From a virus: DNA of 30,218 nucleotides. Both the position numbers and the translations under genes were made by a program. The stretch's first letter is position 1. Every line of letters begins with the position of its first letter. The stretch is from the IMG/VR virus record IMGVR_UViG_3300023196_000653, positions 1 through 30,218 of that record; one strand, 5' to 3'. Shown piece by piece: positions 1-8,703 of the stretch. The notes beneath the pieces were generated by a model. That model was not told the origin of the DNA. It did no database searches and saw nothing but the letters and a program-made list of their open reading frames with translations.

Positions 1-73
1 CTAAAGATATTGCGTCAATAGCCAACTCTTGATTTTCATCTTGTATTACTAATTCAACTATTTTAGTTTCCAT
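1..73 (-). CDS. Prohead protease-like gene, 5' fragment cut by the window edge
   Basis: The minus strand from 73 reads METKIVELVIQDENQELAID and runs off the window after about 24 codons. It matches the N-terminus of the intact XkdF-like protease at 29086..29697. The DNA of positions 1-73 aligns to 29625-29697 with only two differences (positions 56 and 59), both silent, in the Ile5 and Val6 codons. The ATG overlaps the stop of the 149-residue gene by one base (TAATG), just as the intact protease overlaps the 151-residue gene. It is therefore either a second, allelic version of the protease start from a related genome in the same population, or the edge of a second copy. I favour the first. 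Confidence 0.7.
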   Translation of the reverse strand, partial: METKIVELVIQDENQELAIDAISL

Positions 74-113
74 TAGCCCATCAAATCTTCAATATCATCT
101 GCGAGTTGCTCAT
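59..113. repeat. 55-bp direct repeat, left copy
   Basis: Positions 59-113 are identical to the last 55 bases of the window (30164-30218). The segment covers the C-terminal codons of the 149-residue gene and the first codons (METKI) of the following gene. Fifty-five bases is a common assembler overlap length, and the match suggests the two window ends adjoin in a circular or circularly permuted genome. However, positions 1-58 continue differently from the sequence before 30164, so the overlap is not a clean end-to-end match. Confidence 0.85.
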
Positions 114-522
114 AATTAGTTACTGCGTCCTCTGCTTCATATATTACATCATACACACTTATAAATCCAGGGATATCTTTTGCTGCTACCCCTAAATCTT
201 TTGCTGAGTCCTCTGCTTCGTTTAATTTATCAAAACCCTCATCTATTTGTGACTGTAACAATTTTGCTGCCGACTTTAATTCATCTGCTGAACCTGATAA
301 GTCTTGGAGTACTTTTCTTGCTTCACCCTCTGCTTTAAATGCTTCATCATACACTGTATCTCCTTTATTTAGGATAGCAGTTAATCCTTTGCCTAAGTTC
401 GTTAAATCTCCAGCAAGAGTTAATTCTATTTTGTTTACTCTGGCTTTTTCTAACTCAACTTTTGCATCTCTTATTGCTCGTTTATACTCAGCAAATGTTT
501 TTTTACCTAATGGTGTTGTCAT
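73..522 (-). CDS. Helical coiled-coil phage protein, paralogue A (149 aa)
   Basis: I recognise no named family. The protein is predicted to be almost wholly helical, rich in Ala, Glu, Asp and Lys, with heptad-like spacing across about residues 40-145. Its N-terminus (TPLGKKTFAEYK) is shared almost exactly with the 151-residue protein at 29697..30152; the rest is diverged, so the two are paralogues or alternative alleles. It follows the tape measure gene by about 50 bases and its stop overlaps the start of a protease-like gene by one base. Position between tail and head-maturation genes suggests a virion or assembly role, for instance a scaffold-like or minor structural coiled coil, but this is inference only. 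Confidence 0.8.
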   Translation of the reverse strand: MTTPLGKKTFAEYKRAIRDAKVELEKARVNKIELTLAGDLTNLGKGLTAILNKGDTVYDEAFKAEGEARKVLQDLSGSADELKSAAKLLQSQIDEGFDKLNEAEDSAKDLGVAAKDIPGFISVYDVIYEAEDAVTNYEQLADDIEDLMG

Positions 523-538
523 AGTATTATTTTTATAT

Positions 539-553
539 TTAGTAATAGATTTA
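539..553 (-). promoter_or_regulatory. Late leader motif, copy upstream of coiled-coil paralogue A
   Basis: The plus-strand string TTAGTAATAGATTTA lies 17 bases upstream of the 149-residue gene, in the gap after the tape measure gene. The same 15-mer occurs at 29074-29088 upstream of the scaffold gene. A related form (TTATGTAATAGAAAA) sits before two other late genes. On the coding strand the shared core is CTATTAC. The role is unknown: a promoter element, an RNA-processing site or a translation leader are all possible. Confidence 0.4.
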
Positions 554-571
554 TTTTGATTCTATTTGATT

Positions 572-2500
572 TTAGATAGTTGCTCTCCTACGGATATTTG
601 CTAATTGATTTTGACTATTAGACATTTCATCTGTAACAACGAATGCTTTTATTGCATCAGGTGCTTTTCCTTTCCCTAATTCAAATGTACCACTCATCAT
701 TTGAGGTGCAGGGGTTTCTGGAGTTGATGGTGTGCTGACTGCTCCTCCTCCTCCCCCTCCTCCTGCTCCAACGGGAGTACTCATAATTGACGCTATATTT
801 GCAGCCCCCGCAGTTATTGCTAATCCCGCAGCAATGGGTCCCATAACTAATCCAGCAGGTGGAGGTACAGACATTCCTTGATTGTATGCTGCAACTGCAC
901 TTGTAAACATATCAATAGTGGCCAATCCTATTTTTACCTTTTTTTGTTTTTCTGCTAGTGCATTTTTCTTTGCATCATATTTTTTATCTATCTCCTCTGT
1001 ACTTTTCCCATTTGCTTTTGCTAGGTCAATATCTCTTTGATAATCTGCTTCAAGTCTGCTCATTTGACCATCCAATAAAGAGTTGATAGTTTCCAATCCT
1101 TTTTTCAATAAATCTACTTTTGCTTCATTTACTTCTCTAGCATCATCAATTTCTTTTTGTTTTTCTGCTTCATCCTTTTCCTTTTTTGCTTCGGCTGCTT
1201 CCTCATCTGCTAGTCTGTATGTTTCTTTAATATCGGCAATATCTTTTAAGTATTGTTCCTCTATTTCTTTGCTTTCCACCCCTGCTTTCCTAGCCAATTC
1301 CAATCTCGCTTCGTGTGCTGATTCAAGTTCTGCTAGTTCCTGAGCCATTCCATCTAATCCCTCATTTCTAATCTCTTTTTTTACTTCTCCAAGTTCTTTA
1401 TTTAATGATACTTCATTCGTTAATTGCTCACTCATCATTCCTCCGATTTGTGCTTGAATTCCTGCCCTATCATTTAAAGTTTGTTTATAAGCAATTTGTA
1501 AATCTACATTTTCTTTATTTTGCGATAATTCTAATGCTGCTGCTTTTACACGAATATCTGCAAGTGCCAACATATCTTTTTCTTGGTCTTTTAATATCGT
1601 TCCAAGTTCTTTATTTGCAGCCAATCTTTCGTCAAATGTTTTAGTTTCATCATCTCTAATTTGCCTTTGTTTTTCAGCAAGTAAATCATTTTTTTCAATT
1701 AAACCTTGTATTGATGCTTCTGCTAATTTTGCATTGTTTTTTGCAGCAGTAGAACTTTTTGCCATTTCCAAATTATTGGCTACTGATATTTTACTAATAC
1801 CATCTACAACTTGGTCAGCAATCGCACCTACTTCCGACATTGCTTCTCCTGCATTTTTTACAATATCTTTTCCTGCTTGTATTGCATCTTCTGCAACTTT
1901 CAACACCTCCTGATTTGTTGCAATAATCTGATTTTCTATTTCCTTTATTTTCTTGCTTTCATCATTGCCCGGCCACGCATCTTTGAGTTTATAAAAAGTG
2001 AGTTGTAATTTTTCTACTGCTAATTTTATTGCATAAAAACCTAATTTCAAAGGAGTTATAGATAATGTCAGTACTCCACCTATGACTTTACCCATTGCAT
2101 CAAAATTATCCGTAGATTTTGTAACACTATCATATACATCAGTCAATACAGAAACTAAGTCATTAAATGTAGTTGATATTGTAGTCATTACAGTATCTAC
2201 TAAATTCATTACTTTTTGATTTCTTTCTAACGCTTCCTTTAATGCTTGAAAAGCAGCAACAATTATTCCAATTATTCCTAAACCTTTTAATGCAGTACCA
2301 ATACCTTTAAGCCCCCCTGACATACTTTTTAATCCACCTTTGGATTTTTTACCTGCTTCTCCTAAGTCATCTATACCCTCTGCTGTTTTTTTAGCATCCT
2401 TTCCTGCATCTTCAAGGTTTTCTGACAACTCCTCAACTTCATTGTTAAGTTTTCCAATTCCTTGTGATTTTATCTCTAGTTCTACTACTTCTTTTGACAT
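572..2500 (-). CDS. Tail tape measure protein
   Basis: This 642-residue protein has the usual layout of a tape measure. The N-terminus is charged and helical. A glycine-rich stretch and a hydrophobic segment follow at about residues 55-88 (including LGIIGIIVAAF). Long coiled-coil-forming helices rich in Glu, Lys and Ala fill about residues 180-525, and another hydrophobic Ala/Gly segment lies near 535-575. The C-terminus has a run of seven glycines near 580-586, a Pro/Thr linker and a short basic tail. It sets tail length during assembly and may act in DNA delivery. By the usual rule of about 1.5 angstroms per residue the tail would be near 95 nm, suggesting a siphovirus, with family-level uncertainty. 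It sits downstream of the tail-fibre-like gene. Confidence 0.8.
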   Translation of the reverse strand: MSKEVVELEIKSQGIGKLNNEVEELSENLEDAGKDAKKTAEGIDDLGEAGKKSKGGLKSMSGGLKGIGTALKGLGIIGIIVAAFQALKEALERNQKVMNLVDTVMTTISTTFNDLVSVLTDVYDSVTKSTDNFDAMGKVIGGVLTLSITPLKLGFYAIKLAVEKLQLTFYKLKDAWPGNDESKKIKEIENQIIATNQEVLKVAEDAIQAGKDIVKNAGEAMSEVGAIADQVVDGISKISVANNLEMAKSSTAAKNNAKLAEASIQGLIEKNDLLAEKQRQIRDDETKTFDERLAANKELGTILKDQEKDMLALADIRVKAAALELSQNKENVDLQIAYKQTLNDRAGIQAQIGGMMSEQLTNEVSLNKELGEVKKEIRNEGLDGMAQELAELESAHEARLELARKAGVESKEIEEQYLKDIADIKETYRLADEEAAEAKKEKDEAEKQKEIDDAREVNEAKVDLLKKGLETINSLLDGQMSRLEADYQRDIDLAKANGKSTEEIDKKYDAKKNALAEKQKKVKIGLATIDMFTSAVAAYNQGMSVPPPAGLVMGPIAAGLAITAGAANIASIMSTPVGAGGGGGGGAVSTPSTPETPAPQMMSGTFELGKGKAPDAIKAFVVTDEMSNSQNQLANIRRRATI

Positions 2501-2509
2501 ATCTTTATT

Positions 2510-3376
2510 TTAAAGTGTTACACTTGTTTTCATTTGCGTCAATCTTATATTACTTGTCCATTCTATAATCGTATTTGCGTGTCCTCTTACATTCATTACA
2601 AAATTAGTTCCTGAAACTGCTGCTGTTGGTCTCCAATTTGTAGTATGACCACTATGCTGTACTGTATCTCTTTCTCTTGCTATGCTCAGAACTCCATTCT
2701 TGTTAATTGCAACCCCCCTTTCAGTCCAACTACCAAAATCCCCTACTAATCCTCCTCCTGACGTATCTGTTCCCCCAACTCTTACTGCTAATATATCAGC
2801 GTGAAAATAGATTGCAGTATTAATAGGGATTTGAAAAAAACTACCATTCGTATTATTTAGATAACTTGCTAGTGTACCTCCTGCGATAGTTTGTAACCCA
2901 TACATTAATTGTATGCTCTGTCTTTCTCCTAAAATATCTGTTGGATTGTTTCCTCCGAGAACAATAGAATTAGAAGTTGTAACTTCTGAACTAAATCCAA
3001 TTGCGATTGAATTATCTACATATTGATTGATAGTATTTTTCTCTCCTAAAATAGTTGTATTTTTAGAATTGCCCAATATAGTATTAAAATCCCCATTGAT
3101 TTGAGAGTTTTGAGTTCCCGTTCTTATATCACTATCAATACCATTGACATTATTACTAATATTGGTTATGTCTGTTGTTAAGTTAGGATTGAAATTATAT
3201 GCTCTACAAGTACCCGTTGCTTTATTGTATTTGTATCCAAAAGCAAGACATTGATTCTCATTTGGCTGAATTTCATTAATTCCATCAGAAGTAAATATTA
3301 CATTTCCTAATGTGTCTACTGACAAAGGTTTTATTATTACATTATCTAAATATCCTACTGCTTTTCTATTCTCCAT
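2510..3376 (-). CDS. Tail fibre-like / receptor-contact structural protein
   Basis: In this 288-residue protein, residues about 85-150 carry short repeats of the YadA/haemagglutinin head type, with phrases such as NTILGNSKNTTILGEKN, NSIAIGFSS and SNSIVLGG. These form trimeric left-handed beta structures. The rest of the C-terminal half is rich in Gly, Thr, Asn and aromatic residues, like a compact beta-structured tip domain. A short segment near residue 43 (CLAFGYKYNKATGTC) contains two cysteines. The start overlaps the stop of the 920-residue tail protein, and the gene directly precedes the tape measure. A role as tail fibre or tip adhesin is inferred from the repeats and position; no enzymatic domain is visible. 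Confidence 0.6.
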   Translation of the reverse strand: MENRKAVGYLDNVIIKPLSVDTLGNVIFTSDGINEIQPNENQCLAFGYKYNKATGTCRAYNFNPNLTTDITNISNNVNGIDSDIRTGTQNSQINGDFNTILGNSKNTTILGEKNTINQYVDNSIAIGFSSEVTTSNSIVLGGNNPTDILGERQSIQLMYGLQTIAGGTLASYLNNTNGSFFQIPINTAIYFHADILAVRVGGTDTSGGGLVGDFGSWTERGVAINKNGVLSIARERDTVQHSGHTTNWRPTAAVSGTNFVMNVRGHANTIIEWTSNIRLTQMKTSVTL

Positions 3377-6138
3377 TATGTGATAAGTATGAATTCAACT
3401 TCTGCCAAGTCGTTTGGTTTGTAATTTATTTTATTGACTCTATATTCCCTTTGTTTTATAAAGACAGTATCGTACAAATTAAATGAAGCAATATCAGAGG
3501 GTGTTAGATTAACCTTTATAGTCATAGTTTTAGTATCAGGGTTATAAAGTTCATTAAAATATGGGCGATAGTATAAATTGAAAAGATTATTAACAGAGGT
3601 TGCTCCCATTTGTGCACTTGAATATTGTTGTTCACCCCATAAAAAATCTAAAGAATTTGCTGTCGTTGGTAAATCTGATAAGTGTGAAAATTGTAAAATA
3701 TGGTCTTGGTCTTCACTATTAAGTCCATTCTGAGCAGGAATGTAATATGTATGACCTAAGGGTATTCGTCCATTATTGTAACAAATTCTAGGTGCATTTT
3801 CAAACCCTTTAGTTGTTCCGTCATCTGCTACTTTATAAATTGTAGGCACAACCATATTTGGAAATTGGCTCATTAATGGTTTTGATAAAGTAGCAGCAAA
3901 AGGTTTTCCTGATATTTCTTGTACTCCATCTAAAATATTAAAACCTGATGCGTCAAAAGTTAAAGAGCCATAAGGGTGATTTACAGATGTACTATATAAA
4001 TTATAAAAATAATCGTCCTTATCAATTTCCCAAGTAAATTCAGTTGTTTTATTTAAGTTAGTTAATGGTGCTAATTTCATTTCTGATATATCAATCTTGT
4101 CTGTCCAATCTCTAGCAACTCCTCTTGACGCTAATGATAAATCTGAGGTGGTTCCACTATTAGTATTCTTAATAAATATATCTCCATAAGGCTCAAATAT
4201 AATATTGCTACTATCGTTACTATCTGCAATACTAATCAAATTGAACATAGTCATAATACCTTTCAAAAATTCCCATTGATTCAAATCTCCCCTTAAAGTT
4301 TGTGCTAAAACATCTGAACCTACTATTTGTTGATTCACAATAACAGTCATTGTACTTAACCATTGAGCATTACAATTAGTACCTCCTGCACTTGCTTGAT
4401 ATATTTCAAATGCTATCGTTTCTCCTTGCTGCAATAAAAATTGTTTACTACCCGTCCAATTACCAAACCAAATGACTGTATTACTAAACCAAAGATTTGA
4501 AGTATATGAAGCAATTATAGTTCCTGATGCATCTCTATGCTCCCAACTAAAATTAGTATTTGGATTTCCATAGGCATTTCTATAACCAATATCCCAAGTA
4601 ATATTATAAGAAGTGTTATCAACGGGAGCAGTAAAAATATGTGTACTACTATCATATCCTGCTTCTTGTGGAAAATCTATATCGGTAAAATAAACGGGCA
4701 TCCAACCTCCCGTAGTACAGCGAATTGGAGAAGTAGGGTCTATTGAAGCAGAACCCGAAGATATTGGTCTTGAAGCCCAATTAAAGTCCATAAATAACTT
4801 TTCAAAATCGGTAGTATTGAAAAAATTAGATGACCAAGTAAAAGGTGTGAATTCAAATATTTTATTGATTAGATATTTTATTTGCAACCAAGGTCTAAAT
4901 GTATTGTCTAAATTCAATAATTTAGGATAACCCGTTCCTGCTTGTACAGCATATTCGTGAGCCCAATCAACAAAAGGATATTTTAAAACATTAGTATTGT
5001 TTACTCCTAATGCAGGGTCATAAGCATAACTTGTTATAGGTAATGGGTTTTGTAAATCAATTCCATTTGTATCATACCAAGAGTTCTTTATAGTTGATTT
5101 ATTATAATCGTGTCGTAATTCAGTAAAATCTAAATCACTAAATATTCTCTCTTTTAATAAATCTTTAAGGGCTATTGTTTCAGAATATAGATTAACATTA
5201 TAACTAATCTCCCCCTCTGAATTTACAATATCTATTAACCGTAAATAACCCTCAAATAAAACAAAACCATCTTGCTTAAGTATTGCTTCGGTTTTCTGAT
5301 ATGGATTGAAAAGTCCACCCGTTGTTGTATCTCTAGTAACATCAAATATTTGGTCAAAAATCCTATTGTTTCTTTTGGTTGCAGGTAATTTGAATGCTTT
5401 TGAATATGACTGAACACTCTCTGCTACATTTTTAAAATCATCAACACTAAATGTCATAGGGATATCCTCATCTTCATATAGGTCGCAAATTACTTGTCCA
5501 TTTTCTACAAAATCACCATAATTATTTATTTGCGTTTGATTAGTTACTGATACTGAATACAATCCTCCTTGTGGTAATAATGTTACCCAATCAAAAGGAG
5601 CAGGGTTTTCCCAATCAAACATTAGAACATCATCAGGACTGACTGCTGTGAATTGATGAGTTTGTAAACCAACTCCCGATACTGTATGAACGCTATTTAT
5701 AGTTGTTCCCGTACAATGATAAACTTTCCAAGTGGGTGATGAATCTATTGGATAACAAGATGGAAATGTAGTAGATGCTACAACTCCTAATTCTACATTA
5801 TATAAATTACCGATTGTCAATCCCGATAATTGATAATACAATCCACATTGTAAATCCTTAAATTGTAAAAATGAAGGGCAGGGACCATTATAATTGATAT
5901 TTATTTGATTCATTACTCTCCCATACTTTCCAAAAGTATTAGGAGGGTAATTGGCTGCTTGGAACCAATTCAAAGCACCTTGTACCTTAGGCTGACCTAT
6001 TGGAGTTATGTTATTATTGTATATGGTTCCACCAGGCGATAGGGGTACATTCTGAGGTATAAATTCTTTAGGTGGGTCTGATAGTGGTGCTCCTGCTCCT
6101 TTAAAATTTTGAGGGAATAAAATTAGTTGTACAATCAT
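3376..6138 (-). CDS. Large tail/baseplate structural protein (920 aa)
   Basis: This is the largest gene of the window. Residues about 60-200 look like a beta-sandwich domain with many aromatic residues and several cysteines, possibly carbohydrate-binding. Around residues 215-310 comes a conserved-looking section (FKLPATKRNNRIFDQIF, then an FNPYQKTEAIL-like phrase) that I associate, from memory, with baseplate or tail-tip proteins of Bacteroidota phages. The C-terminal 100 residues (TLYDTVFIK.., YKPNDLAEVEFILI) resemble the end of hub-type proteins. It lies in a coupled series: its start overlaps the upstream 479-residue tail gene and its stop overlaps the downstream fibre gene. The likely role is the distal tail structure. 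The exact counterpart (hub, Tal) cannot be fixed from reading alone. Confidence 0.65.
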   Translation of the reverse strand: MIVQLILFPQNFKGAGAPLSDPPKEFIPQNVPLSPGGTIYNNNITPIGQPKVQGALNWFQAANYPPNTFGKYGRVMNQININYNGPCPSFLQFKDLQCGLYYQLSGLTIGNLYNVELGVVASTTFPSCYPIDSSPTWKVYHCTGTTINSVHTVSGVGLQTHQFTAVSPDDVLMFDWENPAPFDWVTLLPQGGLYSVSVTNQTQINNYGDFVENGQVICDLYEDEDIPMTFSVDDFKNVAESVQSYSKAFKLPATKRNNRIFDQIFDVTRDTTTGGLFNPYQKTEAILKQDGFVLFEGYLRLIDIVNSEGEISYNVNLYSETIALKDLLKERIFSDLDFTELRHDYNKSTIKNSWYDTNGIDLQNPLPITSYAYDPALGVNNTNVLKYPFVDWAHEYAVQAGTGYPKLLNLDNTFRPWLQIKYLINKIFEFTPFTWSSNFFNTTDFEKLFMDFNWASRPISSGSASIDPTSPIRCTTGGWMPVYFTDIDFPQEAGYDSSTHIFTAPVDNTSYNITWDIGYRNAYGNPNTNFSWEHRDASGTIIASYTSNLWFSNTVIWFGNWTGSKQFLLQQGETIAFEIYQASAGGTNCNAQWLSTMTVIVNQQIVGSDVLAQTLRGDLNQWEFLKGIMTMFNLISIADSNDSSNIIFEPYGDIFIKNTNSGTTSDLSLASRGVARDWTDKIDISEMKLAPLTNLNKTTEFTWEIDKDDYFYNLYSTSVNHPYGSLTFDASGFNILDGVQEISGKPFAATLSKPLMSQFPNMVVPTIYKVADDGTTKGFENAPRICYNNGRIPLGHTYYIPAQNGLNSEDQDHILQFSHLSDLPTTANSLDFLWGEQQYSSAQMGATSVNNLFNLYYRPYFNELYNPDTKTMTIKVNLTPSDIASFNLYDTVFIKQREYRVNKINYKPNDLAEVEFILIT

Positions 6139-7577
6139 TATATTGCTTGTGTTCTAAGTGTTTCTGATTTCTCTATTTCAAATTCATATTGTACTAACTT
6201 ATCATTTGCTTTAGTCTTGTAGGTAAAATCACTACTTGTCAATCTTACGGGGATAGAGTATTTAGTCAAAGCCTCTCCTCCCGTATCATTTTGGTATCCC
6301 TTTATCATATAAACCTCAGGACTATTCTTTAATTCCTCAAATGTAGTATTAAAATCCTCAGATATATAATCTGTATTCATTGTTATCTTTTCAATAGCAT
6401 TTACTCTAAATTGCTTGGTACCTCCTCTGTATCCAAACATTTTATTATTCCTCTCATTCCAAGTTCCATCTAATTGCGTGTATGTAGAACTATCTGTGGA
6501 TATCTTTCTTGTGGATTTCATATTGAATGTGAAATAATCCCAAGCCCCATATTGATTTATCCATTTCAATCTTATAGGCTCATAACCTTTTAGTGTTCGA
6601 GGATTTATATTTATTGTGCGTACTTCTGTTACTACTGTACTTGAACCTTGTGCTTGAAGGTAACCTCTTATTTCAATAGAACCACAATACATATTTTGAT
6701 ATATCTGCTGCCAAGTTTCACTCCAACCTCTTAGGTTTGCAGGGTAACATCCAAAATGTAATATTCTTTGTTCACATTTTCCATTCCAAGTAGTCCAAGC
6801 GCCCGTTGAAGTATTCCTAAAAACAGCATCTGAGCCTATAGTTATTCCATCTTTTCTATATCTTAATTGGAGGTATGTAAATGTTTTTCCGTTCATCAAT
6901 GCTGATAAAGTACCATAATCTTCCATATTACAAAAAGTAGTTGTTGGAGCATTACTCAAAAATTTAGGCAAATATTTCATTAAATTACTTGCTTGCATAA
7001 TATGTGTACCTATGTTATGTAAATAATCAAATTGATGACCTGTATTAACGCTTCCTCTTTGTATTGTATCTGTGAACTTTACATATCCATTTATGAATAG
7101 AAACTCAGGGGAAATTACTGTATTGACTGATGGTCTTACAACATTAGGAAAATTAGGGTCTGCTCCAAGATATTCCGTATAGAATCTAATTCTTAACTTC
7201 CCTACCATATTACGAGTTAGAGAATATTGGTTAATGTTTTGTAATGGTGGCTGATAATTCTTATCTGATACTTGTAACTTATATGCACTTCCCTCTGCTC
7301 CTAAGTTATCAGAAGATACATATGTTTCTGTAATATTCCTCATATCCCACATTCCTACTCCAGTATTGTTTGGAGTTGTTTTGAAAATACCTACAAAATC
7401 AGGTGAAGCAGGGTTAGAAAAATCAACAGCAGCATCATTACTTATGTAAACCTCTGCACAAAATTTAACCTTAGTTTCTGTTGCTACATCTTGGTCATTT
7501 GTTACCGAATAATATAAGTTTTGACCTACTAAACCTATATTGTATGCAGGTTCTTGTGTTATTAAAGTATTTGCCAT
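6138..7577 (-). CDS. Tail structural protein, possibly distal tail component (479 aa)
   Basis: The protein is rich in Thr, Asn, Tyr and Trp with predicted beta structure throughout, no signal peptide and no membrane segment. The C-terminal 150 residues contain YEPIRLKWINQYGAWDYFTF and RKISTD, then a regular beta section ending in VQYEFEIEKSETLRTQAI, a layout resembling distal tail or baseplate-attachment proteins. It is coupled at both ends: its start overlaps the stop of the gp10-like gene and its stop overlaps the 920-residue gene. I infer a tail-tip or tail-tube-associated virion protein; the precise role is not determined. Confidence 0.6.
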   Translation of the reverse strand: MANTLITQEPAYNIGLVGQNLYYSVTNDQDVATETKVKFCAEVYISNDAAVDFSNPASPDFVGIFKTTPNNTGVGMWDMRNITETYVSSDNLGAEGSAYKLQVSDKNYQPPLQNINQYSLTRNMVGKLRIRFYTEYLGADPNFPNVVRPSVNTVISPEFLFINGYVKFTDTIQRGSVNTGHQFDYLHNIGTHIMQASNLMKYLPKFLSNAPTTTFCNMEDYGTLSALMNGKTFTYLQLRYRKDGITIGSDAVFRNTSTGAWTTWNGKCEQRILHFGCYPANLRGWSETWQQIYQNMYCGSIEIRGYLQAQGSSTVVTEVRTININPRTLKGYEPIRLKWINQYGAWDYFTFNMKSTRKISTDSSTYTQLDGTWNERNNKMFGYRGGTKQFRVNAIEKITMNTDYISEDFNTTFEELKNSPEVYMIKGYQNDTGGEALTKYSIPVRLTSSDFTYKTKANDKLVQYEFEIEKSETLRTQAI

Positions 7578-8149
7578 TATTTCATTTTTTTTATTTGTTC
7601 TTTTAAATCTTCTGCCATTGCTTTTGCTGCATCTTCATAAAAATCCTGCATTCCTAACATTAATGAGTTTTGAAAAAAACTAATACCGTGTATTCCTTTT
7701 GTCCATATTACTTTTACTATTGCTATTTTTAATCCCAATGTAGACATATATTGTCCTCCCTCACTTCTCGGCTGTAAACCTTTCTTTTTTATGAATGAGC
7801 CAATCCCTTTGTATATCCCATTCTTCTTGCCTTTCCCACTCCCATACTTATAAGGACTATCTTTTCGTTTCCCCTCCCAAGTTATGAAGTGTCTCCTACC
7901 ACTCCAAGAACCCTTGTGTTTGCCTGATTTTATTTCCCCTCCTATTCCCTTAACTCCCTTATCTTGAAATGTACCATAATCAGCCATAGAGAATTGTACT
8001 ACATACTCATCTCCATTTTTTATAACTTTACTTTTTAAAGATGATTCTAAATTCCCACCTCCTTTTCCTCCTGCTTGTAGGTTTTTTTTGGCTTTAGAAA
8101 TAACTTCCTTACCAAAACTATCTAAAAATCTCTCAAAGTTCTTTAACAT
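7577..8149 (-). CDS. HK97 gp10-like neck/tail completion protein
   Basis: The first 60 residues (helix, KSKVIKNGDEYVVQFSMADYGTFQDKGVKG) have the arrangement of HK97 gp10-type tail completion proteins: a basic N-terminal helix, a beta hairpin, then the phrase YGTFQDKG. At 190 residues it is somewhat longer than the simplest members because of a basic Gly/Lys-rich central insert (about residues 70-125). The C-terminal helix (DFYEDAAKAMAEDLKEQIKKMK) is also typical. It acts at the head-tail joint, helping to close or attach the tail. It begins 2 bases after the upstream structural gene ends and its stop overlaps the next tail gene. Confidence 0.6.
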   Translation of the reverse strand: MLKNFERFLDSFGKEVISKAKKNLQAGGKGGGNLESSLKSKVIKNGDEYVVQFSMADYGTFQDKGVKGIGGEIKSGKHKGSWSGRRHFITWEGKRKDSPYKYGSGKGKKNGIYKGIGSFIKKKGLQPRSEGGQYMSTLGLKIAIVKVIWTKGIHGISFFQNSLMLGMQDFYEDAAKAMAEDLKEQIKKMK

Positions 8150-8151
8150 TA

Positions 8152-8625
8152 TTATTCAGCAGGTTCCTCAGGTGCAACATAAGCAGCAACTGCTACAAAC
8201 AACTCTACATTAGCATTTGTTTCACTTGGATTTTCAATTATTATATCCAGAATAGATTCAATTGGTCTTGTTGGTGTAGCATTACTTGTTCCTGAGAAAA
8301 TAGAAAAAGCACCATTTATTACAAAAGAGCCTAAAGGTGGAAGAACAACTGAATTCGTATTGGCACCTTTAATACTAAGGTATAATGATTCTGTTTCTGA
8401 TAAATTAGTTACTCTTACATATCTTGTTCTATCTAAATCTATTGCACTTGCTTTTGAACTAGGGTCTGTTGCAAAAGTAGCAATAACAGTTACCGTACCT
8501 CCAAAACTTGTTAATATCCTCTCTACAACTCCATCAATATCTTGTGTTGTTTTTACATTTGTTCCTCCTCTAACTGAGCCATTTAAATCTAATGATTCCG
8601 TTATTTGTGTTACTAAGTCTGCCAT
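8152..8625 (-). CDS. Small beta-rich virion protein, unknown role
   Basis: The N-terminal 40 residues are polar. The remaining 115 are a regular series of beta strands rich in Ser, Thr, Val and Ile (RYVRVTNLSETESLYLSIK, SVVLPPLGSFVI, NVELFVAVAAY), resembling a small jelly-roll or Ig-like decoration domain. The tail ends in an acidic EEPAE. No catalytic motif is visible. Its place between the probable tail terminator and the gp10-like protein suggests a structural protein of the neck or tail, but a head decoration role is also possible. The start ATG at 8625 is four bases after the stop of a 24-codon mini-gene. Confidence 0.5.
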   Translation of the reverse strand: MADLVTQITESLDLNGSVRGGTNVKTTQDIDGVVERILTSFGGTVTVIATFATDPSSKASAIDLDRTRYVRVTNLSETESLYLSIKGANTNSVVLPPLGSFVINGAFSIFSGTSNATPTRPIESILDIIIENPSETNANVELFVAVAAYVAPEEPAE

Positions 8626-8628
8626 TTT

Positions 8629-8703
8629 TTATATTTTTATTGTTATTTTAAATTTTTTCCATCCTATTTCTACTATTAATCTTCCTATCTTAAATTTTAG
8701 CAT
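8629..8703 (-). CDS. Possible 24-residue basic mini-protein
   Basis: The reading frame MLKFKIGRLIVEIGWKKFKI plus four residues starts at an ATG overlapping the stop of the upstream 181-residue gene (TAATG) and ends four bases before the next gene, exactly filling the gap. The peptide is strongly basic with alternating hydrophobic residues, suggesting a beta hairpin or amphipathic strand. Translational coupling and the exact fit favour a real gene; the very small size and AT-rich sequence argue for caution. No function can be assigned. Confidence 0.3.
   Translation of the reverse strand: MLKFKIGRLIVEIGWKKFKITIKI

Noticed and set aside
1083-2008. Open frames on the plus strand inside the tape measure gene
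   Set aside because: Shadow frames of a long minus-strand gene with strong coiled-coil protein features; products are Ser/Phe- or Leu-rich and meaningless.
5235-5417. Minus-strand 60-codon frame inside the 920-residue tail gene
   Set aside because: Fully nested in another frame of a long convincing gene with no independent support.
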